Assembly (NCBI GenBank): GCA_963834875.1
Contig: CAWIDG010000024.1
Coordinates: 1 to 64,000, forward strand
Direction: 5' to 3'
Source: DATAGF01 sp963834875
Lineage (GTDB): Bacteria > Actinomycetota > Thermoleophilia > Miltoncostaeales > Miltoncostaeaceae
Length of the DNA: 64,000 nucleotides
In this document: in pieces, positions 1 to 8,262 of the stretch
Layout: each line of letters begins with the position of its first letter
Position numbering within the stretch: position 1 is the stretch's first letter
Notes under the pieces: generated by a model
What the model was told of the DNA's origin: nothing
The model's database searches: none
The model's input: only the letters and a program-made list of their open reading frames with translations
Translations under genes and position numbers: made by a program

Positions 1-172
1 GCGCCGCCGCGCACGTCTCGAGGACGACCGGGACCGGCGCCTCTGGGGAGACCCGCTCCGCCGAGCCGGTCACGTGGACGTCGAGCAGGACGTCCCCGGC
101 GACGAAGAGGCGGGTCCCGCGGATCGCCCGGAGGTCCTCCGCGATGGGCCCCGCTCCGTCGGCCGGGGTCAT
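1..172 (-). CDS. PfkB-type heptose kinase (RfaE/HldE domain I), N-terminal part
   Basis: Only the first 57 codons lie in the window; the gene runs off its left edge. From the ATG at 172 the translation contains GDVLLDVHVTGSAERVSPEA followed by PVPVV, the N-terminal fingerprint of the RfaE/HldE kinase domain. In that family the domain phosphorylates D-glycero-D-manno-heptose 7-phosphate at C1. The ATG overlaps the stop of the upstream HAD gene by four bases (ATGA), so the two are co-transcribed. Whether a nucleotidyltransferase domain follows cannot be seen. Family assignment is good; the exact substrate is inferred, supported by the heptose genes at 20-24.6 kb. Confidence 0.75.
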   Translation of the reverse strand, partial: MTPADGAGPIAEDLRAIRGTRLFVAGDVLLDVHVTGSAERVSPEAPVPVVLETCAAA

Positions 173-753
173 CGGAACTCGCGATCGATCTCGGAAACGG
201 CCGCCACGGCATCGCTGAGCCGCGCGCCGGTGCCGCAGACGATGGCGCGCCGCGCTCGCCTCCAGACCTCGAGGTCGGCCCACGAGTCGCCGACATAGTC
301 GAACCCGCCCTCACCGAAGGCGTCGCAGAGGACCTGCGCCTTCATCGCGCCGGTCATGTTCGTCACCGGGCTCGTGGCGAAGATCCCCTCGAAGCACGGG
401 TGCGCCGCGGCCACCGCGCCAGCGAGCTCCTGCGGCGAGCCGGTCGCGAGGTAGATCCGGCGGCCCGTCTCGGCCTGCTCCTCGAGCCATTCGAGGAGCT
501 CGGCCCGGCGTGGCAGCACGTCCGCCGAGAGGCGGCTGTGGCGAAGGGCGAACATCTTGAAGGCGGGCTTGCCGCCCCGACGCTTGAGCGGGAACGCCAT
601 CGGGACGCGATGGGGACAGCGGACCGCCATCCGCCTAAGCATGAGCTTGAGCGAGACGACCCGCAGCAACGATCCGTCGAGGTCGACGACCAGTGGGACG
701 TCGCTGTCCGGCCGCTCCGGTGCGTGGGCGCTGGAGGTGAGTGGGATCGGCAT
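169..753 (-). CDS. HAD-superfamily hydrolase
   Basis: An intact protein of about 194 residues with the HAD motifs in order: motif I VVDLDGSLL, motif II YLATGSP, and motif IV YVGDSWADLEVW, with a Lys-containing stretch before it. It resembles the stand-alone HAD domain that elsewhere is fused to UbiA-type prenyltransferases of polyprenyl-phosphate pentose synthesis, but no prenyltransferase follows here. A phosphatase role in sugar-phosphate metabolism is therefore inferred. The ATG at 753 is preferred because the longer frame begins at TTG (783). It overlaps the downstream heptose-kinase start by 4 nt. A heptose-bisphosphate phosphatase role is possible but unproven. Confidence 0.7.
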   Translation of the reverse strand: MPIPLTSSAHAPERPDSDVPLVVDLDGSLLRVVSLKLMLRRMAVRCPHRVPMAFPLKRRGGKPAFKMFALRHSRLSADVLPRRAELLEWLEEQAETGRRIYLATGSPQELAGAVAAAHPCFEGIFATSPVTNMTGAMKAQVLCDAFGEGGFDYVGDSWADLEVWRRARRAIVCGTGARLSDAVAAVSEIDREFR

Positions 754-817
754 GGAGGCGGGGGGCGAGCGGACACCCGACAACCTAGCGTGCCCGGGGA
801 CCAGGGAGCGGCGGCGT

Positions 818-823
818 TAGAGT
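818..823 (+). promoter_or_regulatory. -10 box (TAGAGT) of the exporter operon
   Basis: TAGAGT begins 15 nt before the ATG at 833, with no Shine-Dalgarno-like sequence between. This spacing predicts a leaderless or nearly leaderless mRNA, as at several other operon heads in this window. Confidence 0.45.
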
Positions 824-832
824 TCTCGGACG

Positions 833-1678
833 ATGGGCTCGGTCTCGGCCACGGCGGCCGCGTCGGCGGCCGTCGGGCAGGCCTCTAGTCGGCGCGCGCC
901 GCGCTCCGGCGCCACGCACCCCTCTACCGCAACCTCGTGCGGCGGGAGGTCCGCCAGCGCTACAAGGGCTCGGTCCTGGGGCTGGCGTGGACGCTCGTCA
1001 CCCCCGCGATCATGGTGGGGGCGTACTCGCTGGTCTTCAAGTTCCTGCTGAAGATCGACGTCCCCAACTACGCGCTGTTCCTGTTCGTCGGCCTCGCTGC
1101 TGGCAGCTCTTCATGGGGGGGACGATCGCCGCCTCGCAGAGCCTGGTGGCCAACGCGAACCTGGTGAAGAAGGTGCGCGTTCCCGCGACAGATCGTGCCG
1201 CTCTCGGCGATGACGGCGAACGCGGTGACGGCCGGGGCGATGTTCGCCGTCGCGCTCCCGCTCTGCCTCGCCCTCAGCCAGGGATCGCTGCTCCCGGTCG
1301 TCGCGCTGCCGGGGCTGCTGCTCGTGTTCGCCGCGTTCGCCGTGGGGGTGGGGCTGCTCGTCTCCGCGTTGAACGTCTACTTCCGGGACGTCGAGCACAT
1401 CCTCCAGGCGATCAGCCTGCCGTGGATCTTCGTGACGCCGATCTTCTACACCTTCGCCGCCGTGCCCGGGCTCGCCGACCGCCAGTGGGCCCAGGATCTG
1501 CTGCACTACGCCAACCCCGTGGCCCCGCCCGTCCTCGCGATCCAGGACGCCCTCTTCTGGGGCCGGTGGCCCGACGCCGGCGACGTCGTCTACATGGTGG
1601 TCGCCGCGGGCCGACCCTCGCCCTCGGCTGGGTGGCGTCTTCCGGCGCATGGAGCGCGAGATGGCGGTGGAGCTGTGA
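833..1678 (+). CDS. wzm: Polysaccharide ABC exporter, permease (frameshifted)
   Basis: The membrane component of an ABC-2 type exporter that moves undecaprenyl-linked glycan across the cytoplasmic membrane. Read across frames it gives a family-typical N-terminus (APLYRNLVRREVRQRYKGS), then TWTLV-like and YSLVFKFLLK membrane segments, LFMGGTIAASQSLVANANLV, and the conserved NVYFRDVEHILQ stretch, ending MEREMAVEL. Frame changes occur between 860 and 910, near 1100, near 1180 (an extra G before TTC in KVRFPRQIV) and near 1610. The stop TGA at 1676-1678 overlaps the GTG of the ATPase gene. The order permease-ATPase is typical of Wzm/Wzt and TagG/TagH pairs. The family is clear; the intact length is an estimate. 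Confidence 0.8.
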
Positions 1679-2969
1679 GCCCGCTCGAGCCCGGCCGCAT
1701 CGCCCTCCGCGGCGTGTCGCGCAGCTTCCGCGTGCTGCACGAGCGGAACATGACCCTGAAGGAGACCGTGCTCCGCCGCCGCAGGACCCACGCGACGGAG
1801 CTGTGGGCGCTCCGGGACGTGAACCTCGACGTCGCGCCCGGCGAGGCGCTCGGCGTGATCGGCCAGAACGGCTCGGGGAAGAGCACCCTGCTGAAGGTGC
1901 TGGCCGGCATCATCCCGCCCAACTCCGGGACGGTCGCGATCGGCGGGCAGGTGGCGTCGATGCTCGAGCTCGGGGCCGGCTTCCACCCGGACTTCAGCGG
2001 CCGCGAGAACGTCTACATGAACGGGGCCATCCACGGCCTCTCGGAGCGGCAGATCGACGCCCACCTGGAGGAGATCGTGGCGTTCGCGGAGCTCGAGGAG
2101 TTCGTCGAGATGCCCGTCCGCACGTACTCCAGCGGCATGCAGATGCGGCTGGCCTTCGCGGTGGCCGCCCACGTCAACCCGGACGTGCTGCTGCTCGACG
2201 AGGTGCTCGCGGTGGGCGACGAGGCCTTCCAGCGAAAGTGCTTCGGCCGCATCTTCGACTTCCGGCGGAGGGGCGGCACGCTCGTGTTCGTCTCCCACGA
2301 CGCCGGCGGCCGTCGAGCGCGTGTGCGACCGAGCGATCCTGCTGCAGGACGGCGCGGTGGTGGCGGACGGGCTGCCGGCCGACGTGCTGCCGGCGTACCA
2401 CCGCATGCTGGCGGAGCAGGGCGATGCGCCGCGGCCGCCGAGCGGCACGCACGGGCGAGGACTCGCGGCCGCGAGTGGGGCACCGGCGGGTGGCCATCAG
2501 AGGAGTGCGGCTGGTCGGGGCCGACGGGGCCCACCGACCGTTTCGTCAGCGGGGAGCCCTTCGCGATCGAGATGGACTGCGGGCCCGGGAGCCGGTAGGC
2601 CCCCGATCTTCGGCATGGCGGTGCACACCGCCGAGGGCGCGCTCTGCTACGGGACCAACACGCGCATGGACGTCGCTGGCCCGTGGAGCGCATCGACGGC
2701 AGCCGGCGGGTGCGGTTCTCGATCGACGCGCTTCCCCTCCACGAGGGTCGCTTCGTCGTATCGCGGCAGTGCACATGGGACGACGAGCGAGATCTACCAC
2801 TGGCTGCGACCGCCGGGTGGAGTTCACCGTGTTCCCTCGAGGGACGGGGATCGGCCCGGTGGACGATCGCCGGCACTGGGGCGTCAGACGGGCAAGAGAG
2901 AGGCGGGCGCTCAGAGGATCGGTCGACGTAGCGCCGCTGCGGGATGAGGCGGATGGCTGCTGCTGCTGA
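1675..2969 (+). CDS. wzt: Polysaccharide ABC exporter, ATPase with C-terminal glycan-binding domain (frameshifted)
   Basis: The ATPase partner of the preceding permease. The first 210 residues are continuous and contain Walker A (GQNGSGKST), signature YSSGMQMRLAFA, Walker B (VLLLDEVLAVGD) and the switch His in VSHDA. An extra G near 2305 breaks the frame at AAVERVC. Beyond it, pieces in alternating frames (ILLQDGAVVADG, RFVSGEPFAIEM, VEFTVFPRGTGIGP) match the Wzt C-terminal beta-sandwich that in O8/O9a-type systems recognises the capped glycan end. The GTG start overlaps the permease stop (GTGA). The end is uncertain because the last 150 bases change frame repeatedly. The C-terminal domain is relevant to the methyltransferases downstream. 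Confidence 0.8.
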
Positions 2970-3715
2970 GGTATGAAGTCGGGGCCGCAACGGGACGCGG
3001 TCGTCCGGGGGGAAGAGAATGGCGGTCCTCGAGCAGACGAAGAACGTGTTCACCCTAGCGAGATCCGTGTGAACGAAGAGGTAACCCTTGGAGCGCCGAA
3101 GGTCCGGGAGCGTGCCGAGCGGAAGCGCTGAAGAAGCTGCTTGCTGTCTGATGAAACGGTCGGCTCGAGCGGCTGAGTGTGCGCTCGCTCGGGATCGAGG
3201 TGGGCGTTGTACTCGATGACGAGGTAAGCGTGGAAGAAAGCCCTCGAGGGCCTGCTAGAACCAAGAGTCGATGCCGTAGACGTCGATGGAGAACATGTTG
3301 AGGCTGCCGGCTCAGCCTGGCGCAAGAGATTGTTACGTTGTCGGGGTCACGGATGCGTGGCGGTTCCGATGGCCCTGCGATGCCGAGACTTGCGCGTGAG
3401 CGCGGCGTACGCCTCGTCGTCGCTCTCCAAGAAGAGCCCGGACCATCCGAGGACGTCCGCCAAGAACACACGGTTCCCCTCGACACCCTGCGAGGCGCCG
3501 AACTCGACGAACCAGCGCGAGCCCGTGCCCACGCGGGCCAGCATCTCCGTCAGCAACCCCGTCCTCGCCGATTCTGTGAGAAGACCGGCAGCTCGGCGGC
3601 GGTCAGGTCGGCTATTCGGCCACCGCCGCGGGGGTGGGTCGCGTAGCGGCAGACGAGGGTCGCCAGCGCGGAGTAGACCGCTCGCGTGTCCGTTGGATTC
3701 CCCTCGCCGTGCCGT
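2965..3715 (-). pseudogene. FkbM-like methyltransferase-fold protein, degraded copy
   Basis: A minus-strand gene set inside the plus-strand glycan operon. Recognisable pieces are TRAVYSALATLVCRYATHPR, WFVEFGASQGVEGNRVFLAD, GWSGLFLESDDEAYAALTRK, SIDVYGIDSW, VIEYNAHLDPERA and GYLFVHTDLARVNTFFV. The same order of motifs occurs in the better-preserved paralogue at 26806-27609, where the product resembles FkbM-type SAM methyltransferases. Besides frameshifts this copy has an in-frame TAG where the paralogue has Trp or Arg codons (DSWF-stop-QALEG, near 3255), and lower G+C than its neighbours. This argues for true decay rather than read error alone. Both ends are approximate. Confidence 0.55.
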
Positions 3716-3836
3716 CGCCACGCAGCCCGAAGGGGCGGCAGTCGGCCGACGCCAGCCTGCGCCCGTCGCAGGTGGGCCGCGTGACGAGCGGCGGGAGACG
3801 ACCCTGGGAGACGACGGAATCGCCAGCAGGCCGCCG

Positions 3837-4887
3837 CTGAAGGCGGAGAGACCCGAGCCCATCGACGTCGACCGGCTGATGGAGGACCTCCGCCGACGGG
3901 TGGCGGAGAAGAAGGCGCAGGGGCTCTACGGCGTGGACGAGCTGATGGAGGCGGCCGTCGAGGAGGGCGAGCCGTTCGGCGCCGACGAGCTCGAGCGCCT
4001 TCGCGAGCTGGCGGCCATGCGGGTCGACGTCGTGGGCACGCCGTCCACCAAGCCCGTCGTCGGGCCGGCCGTGTCCCGCATGAAGCGGCTGCTGGTGCGC
4101 GGCACGTCCCAGCCGACGCAGGGGCTCGCGGCGCAGGCCAACGCGTTCCACGCCGCGCTCCTGGCCTACGTGGCGCAGCTCGCGCGCGAGACGGCGGCGC
4201 TCGGCCGCCAGGTGCGCGCTCGCGCAGGACCAGGCGGGCAGCGCCCACGACGCGCTGGCGGACGCCGCGGCGCGGGCCGACGCGCTGGCCGAGCGGCTCC
4301 AGGCGGTGGAGGCGGCGCTCGCCGAGCTCGCGGACGCCGCGATCCCGGCCCGGGTCGCGCGCCTGGAGGCGGGCCGGCCCGCCGACGCCGCCGCCCGCGT
4401 CGCCGGGTACGCGGACGAGCTCGGCGGACGCGGCACGGTGCTGCACCTGGGCGCGGGGAGCGGCTGGGCCCTGGGCTCGCTCGGCCCCGGCGCGGAAGGG
4501 GTGGAGGCGAGCGCCGACCTCGCGGCCGAGGCCGACCGCACGGGGCGGTCCGTGCGCCACGGCGACCCGCTCGCGCACCTGGCGGCGCTCGCGCCGGGAT
4601 CGCTCGGCGGCGTGCTCGTCACGGACCTGGTGGAGCGGCTGGACGGAGCCGGCCTGGCCGCGCTCTGCTCGGGGCTCGCGCGGGCGCTCCGAGCCGACGG
4701 CGCCGTCGTCGTCGAGGGCCTCCGCCCCGAGGAGCCGGCGGGCGAGGCGGCGTCCGGACGGGAGCCCGACGGGTGGCGCGCCCTCCATCCCGACGCGGTG
4801 CTGACGGCGCTCGAGGCGGCGGGGCTCTCCGGGACCCGGGTCGAGGCCGCGGGCGCGGGGCGCTACGCCGTCCATGCCCGGAGATAG
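3837..4887 (+). CDS. Coiled-coil SAM-dependent methyltransferase (frameshifted)
   Basis: The N-terminus has IDVDRLMEDLRRRVAEKKAQ, a stretch shared with other glycan-cluster proteins of related actinobacteria. It is followed by a heptad-rich coiled coil (AQANAFHAALLAYVAQLARE and LADAAARADALAERLQAVEA) and a class I methyltransferase-like domain (TVLHLGAGSGWALG, then LVTDLVERLDGAGLAALCSG). One frame change lies near 4220, inside the coil. The start is uncertain: no ATG or GTG precedes the conserved N-terminus in frame, and CTG 3837 is provisional. The stop at 4887 overlaps the next gene (ATG 4874). Together with the Wzt C-terminal domain, a glycan-end methylation role is plausible but inferred. 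Confidence 0.65.
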
Positions 4888-6068
4888 CCCGCGGGTCGCG
4901 CTGGTCGCGCCCCGCTACGGCGCGGGGGTCGTGGGCGGCGCGGAGATGCTCTGCCGCCTGACCGCGGAGAACATGGTCGCCCACGGCCACGACGTCGAGG
5001 TGCTCACGACCTGCGCCCGCGACCATTTCACCTGGGCCGACGAGCACCCGGCCGGCACCACCGTGGAGGGGGGCGTGCGCGTGCACCGGTTCGCCGTCAG
5101 CCCGGCGCGGAGCCACGAGCGCTGGATCGAGCTGCACACCCGCATCTCGCTCGGCCTCCCCACCGGCTACTCGGAGCAGGTGGAGTGGATGGCCAACTCG
5201 GTCTGGTCGCCAGCGCTCCAGGAGGCGGCCGACGGACGGGCGGCGCTACGACTGGGTGGTCTGCCTGCCCTACCTCTTCGGCACCGCGTACTGGGCCGTC
5301 GCGGAGCGGCCGGAGCGCACGGCGCTCGTCCCCTGCGTGCACGACGAGCCCCACGCCTGGCTCGAGGCGGTGCGCGACATGCTCGGCGGGCGCGGCGGGG
5401 TGCATGCTCAACTCGGCCGGGCGAGGGGCGCCTCCTGGAGCGGCTCGCGCCTGCGGCCGACGCGCGCCTGGTGAGCGTCGGGTACGACGACGTCCCGCCC
5501 CCGGACGCGGCGGCCGTGGACGCGTTCTGCGCCGCGCGGGGCATCGCCCCCGGCTACCTCCTCTACGCCGGGCGACGGGAGAAGGGAAAGGGCCTCGGCG
5601 AGCTGTACGAGGACTACGCCCGTTACGTCTGGGAGCGACCCGACGTGCCGCCGCTGGCGCTGATGGGCTCGGGCTCGCTCGCGCCGCCGGACGAGATCGC
5701 CGGCCGCGTGATCGACCTGGGCTTCGTGCCGGACGCCGAGCGCGACGCCGCGTACGCCGCCGCCAGCGTCCTGCTGCACCCCTCGCGGCTGGAGAGCCTC
5801 GGGATGGTGCTGCTGGAGGCCTGGCTCTGCGGCACGCCCGCTCTCGTCAACGCCCGCTCGCCCGTGCTCCGCGAGCACTGCGAGGGCTCGGGCGGCGGGC
5901 TCTGGTACGCGGACTGCGACGGAGCTCGCGGCGGGCCTCGACATGCTGCTCGACGACCCTGGCCTGCGCGACCGGATCGCCGAGGCCGGGCGCGCCTACA
6001 CGCGCGAGACCTTCTCGTGGCCCGCGGTGCGGCGGCGATTCTTCGACGCGCTCGAGGCGTGGTCGTGA
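4874..6068 (+). CDS. Family 4 glycosyltransferase (frameshifted)
   Basis: A GT-B fold retaining glycosyltransferase. The N-terminal domain starts VALVAPRYGAGVVGGAEML, the Gly-rich loop that binds the acceptor side. The C-terminal donor domain contains YLLYAGRREKGKGLGELYED, the E-x7-E motif in RLESLGMVLLEAWLCGTPAL and the usual GSG spacing (LMGSGSLAPPDEI). Extra bases near 5235, 5405 and 5925 interrupt the frame; the intended C-terminus reads FSWPAVRRRFFDALEAWS. It overlaps the neighbouring genes at both ends, so it is part of a translationally coupled operon. It presumably adds a sugar to the exported glycan; donor and linkage are unknown. Confidence 0.8.
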
Positions 6069-7129
6069 GCGCGGGCGTCCACCAGGTGCTCGCGGGGGCC
6101 GCGCCGCGGGACGCGATCACGCACCACGCGCTGGCGGCCCAGGACCTGCTGCGCGGCCGCGGCCTGCGCTCGGAGATCTTCGTCGAGGACGGCCACATCC
6201 ACCCGGGCCTCGGCGGCCGGGTGCGCCCCGCGAGCGCCTGGGACGCGCACGCGCGGCCCGCGCGACGCGGCGATCCTCCACTACTCCATCGCGAGCGCCG
6301 CGTTCGACCTCGTCGCGGAGCGCTGCGACCGGTGCGCGATCCACTACCACAACATCACGCCTCCCGAGCTGCTCTGGCGGTACGCGCCCCAGATCGCCCT
6401 CGAGTGCGCCAAGGGGCGGCGGGCGCTGCGAGACGTTCATCGGCCGGGTGTGCGGCCGTGGGCGCCGACTCGGCGTACAACGCCCACGAGTTGGCGGCGC
6501 TCGGCTTCCCCGATCCCGCGGTGCTCGGCATCCTCCGGCCGCCGCTCCCCGCCGCGCCCGCCGCACCGCGGGCAACGGGCGGGCGCGACGCGGATCCTCT
6601 TCGTCGGGCGCGGGGTGCCGAACAAGGCCCAGCACCACCTCGTGCTGGCGGCCGCCGCGCTCTCCGACGCGGGGCTCGACCACGAGTTGGCGCTGGTCGG
6701 AACCTGGGCCGGGGCGCCCGCCTACGAGGCCCTACTGCCGCCGGCTGGCCGACGACCTCGAGGTCGCAGACCGGGTGCGATTCGCGGGCTCGGTGAGCGA
6801 GGAGGAGCTGGCCCGACACTACGCCGAGGCCGACCTCTTCCTCTGCCTCTCCGACCACGAGGGGTTCTGCGTGCCGCTGATCGAGGCGATGTGGGCGGGG
6901 CTCCCGATCGTGGCCTACGCCTCGAGCGCGGTGCCGGAGACCGCCGGCGAGGCGGCGCTGCTCCTGGACGAGAAGCCGCCGTCGCTAGTCGCGGAGGCCG
7001 TCGCGGAGGCGCTCAGGAACTCCGCCCTGGCCGACCGCATGGCGGCCGGGAGCGCATCGAGCGGCTGCGGGCGCTCGCGGAGGAAGATCGGGGGCCCGGG
7101 TCGTCGCGTTCGCGGAGGCCATCGCATGA
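6065..7129 (+). CDS. Family 4 glycosyltransferase (frameshifted)
   Basis: A second GT-B enzyme, starting at a GTG that overlaps the previous stop (GTGA). Pieces in order: VHQVLAGAAPRDAITHHALA, ILHYSIASAAFDLV, CAIHYHNITPPELLWRYAP, GADSAYNAHELAALGFPD, ILFVGRGVPNKAQHHLVLAA, VRFAGSVSEEELARHYAEAD, and the E-x7-E motif in HEGFCVPLIEAMWAGLPIVA. This looks like the rhamnosyl/mannosyl-type GT4 group, but the donor is only a guess. Frame changes occur near 6255, 6430, 6590, 6735 and 7050. The inferred stop at 7127-7129 overlaps the next ATG. Confidence 0.8.
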
Positions 7130-7883
7130 GCCCGGTGGCGATGGGCGACCGCGTGCCACCGGCGCTGGGGCGGGCGCTGTCGGCCGTCCTCACGCGGCTC
7201 GAGCGCTGGGGGGCGCTCGAGCGCCGGACGGGGTGACCGTCGTGGCGGGCCTGGACGACCCGGGCCCTCGCCCGCAGGTGCCCGGCCGGGCCCCGCGTGG
7301 TCGCCCCGGCGCTCGAGGGACGGCTTCCGGCGCGCGGGCGGGGCCTCCTTCGGTCGGCGGCGATGCGTGCTCCTGCTCGACCCGTCGGAGCTGGGCCTGC
7401 TCGACGGCGCCGCCGGAGGGCTGCCGGTCGTCGTCGCCGGCCTGCCGCGCCCCGAGTCGGCGCCCGATGCGCGGGGCGTCTCGGCAGCCGGGGCGGGCGC
7501 CGAGCGGGTCCTGGCGCTGTGGCGGCGCCGAGCGCGGCGCGGATCTGCGGTCGACGTCCCCGGGGTGGCCCTCGATCGGCATGCGCGGCGCCGCGTGCCT
7601 CGCGGCAGCAGCCGCTGCGTGGGCGGAGGGCCGAGCCGTGGTCGCACTGCCCGGCGCACCCCGCCATCCGCTCCTCGCGCGCGGCGGTGCCCTCCGGTCT
7701 GCGAACACCCTCGAGGCGGTGGAGGCGGCTGCGCTCGTCGCTTCTGCGCGGAGCCGCTCGCGGGAGAGCCTCGCGGCCCGCGGGCGGCGTGCGCTCGCGG
7801 CGCTCCCCAGCGTGGACGCGGTGGCCGAGCGTGCGGCGGAGGCGACGGTGCTCGCGGCGAACGGGCAGCGGCGGGCGGCGTGA
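7126..7883 (+). CDS. Unrecognised protein of the glycan operon (frameshifted)
   Basis: Begins with an ATG overlapping the previous stop and reads MSPVAMGDRVPPALGRALSA before the first frame change near 7235. Later pieces are VVAPALEGRLPARGRGLL, LLLDPSELGLLDGAAGGLPV, and a continuous C-terminus with AVVALPGAPRHPLLARGGAL and SLAARGRRALAALPSVDAVA. The last segment resembles the C-terminal helix region of GT4 enzymes, so a diverged glycosyltransferase-like protein is possible, but no E-x7-E motif is visible. Whether this is one gene of about 250 residues or two is unclear. No function is assigned. Confidence 0.4.
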
Positions 7884-8247
7884 CCGCCAACCAGAAAGAC
7901 TCCTCGCGGATGTCCAGCCCCGCAAGGCACGGGTGGCGGCGGAGCGCATCCCGACGTGGAGCCGGTGTTCCCGGTAGACGCGCTGCCACGGATGCCACGC
8001 GGTCAGCCAAGATCGGTGACGGGAAGACGTACCGGCCAGCTCGGCGTCCTTCGCCCCGAGTTCGACCTGCCGGAGGGCCTTGCGGGACTGCTCGAGCGGG
8101 GCGCGCGGACGGGGTGAGACGGTCGAAGCTCCGGCGCTGCTGCCTGCGAACAGCTCCCCTAGCGCACGCGCTGCCGGCGCGCGGGGAAGCGCGCTCTCGC
8201 CTCTCTGCCGAACGCCGAGGGGTGGCGGAGCGCGTGCTGGAGGCTGC
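7884..8247. other. Intergenic stretch without a callable gene
   Basis: About 360 bases between the operon end and the next promoter. Short open stretches exist on both strands, one with a run reading AWHPWQRVYREHRLHVGM on the minus strand, but none has a start, a stop and a recognisable domain. It may hold a broken minus-strand gene fragment. Confidence 0.4.
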
Positions 8248-8253
8248 TAGGCT
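8248..8253 (+). promoter_or_regulatory. -10 box (TAGGCT) for the 8.3-16 kb operon
   Basis: TAGGCT begins 15 nt before GTG 8263, following a gene-free stretch. The spacing again predicts a leaderless transcript. Confidence 0.45.
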
Positions 8254-8262
8254 CGCGACGTC

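Noticed and set aside
7884..8247. A short minus-strand gene with a readable Trp/His-rich run.
   Set aside because: No start, stop or domain could be assigned and the run is only about 20 residues long.
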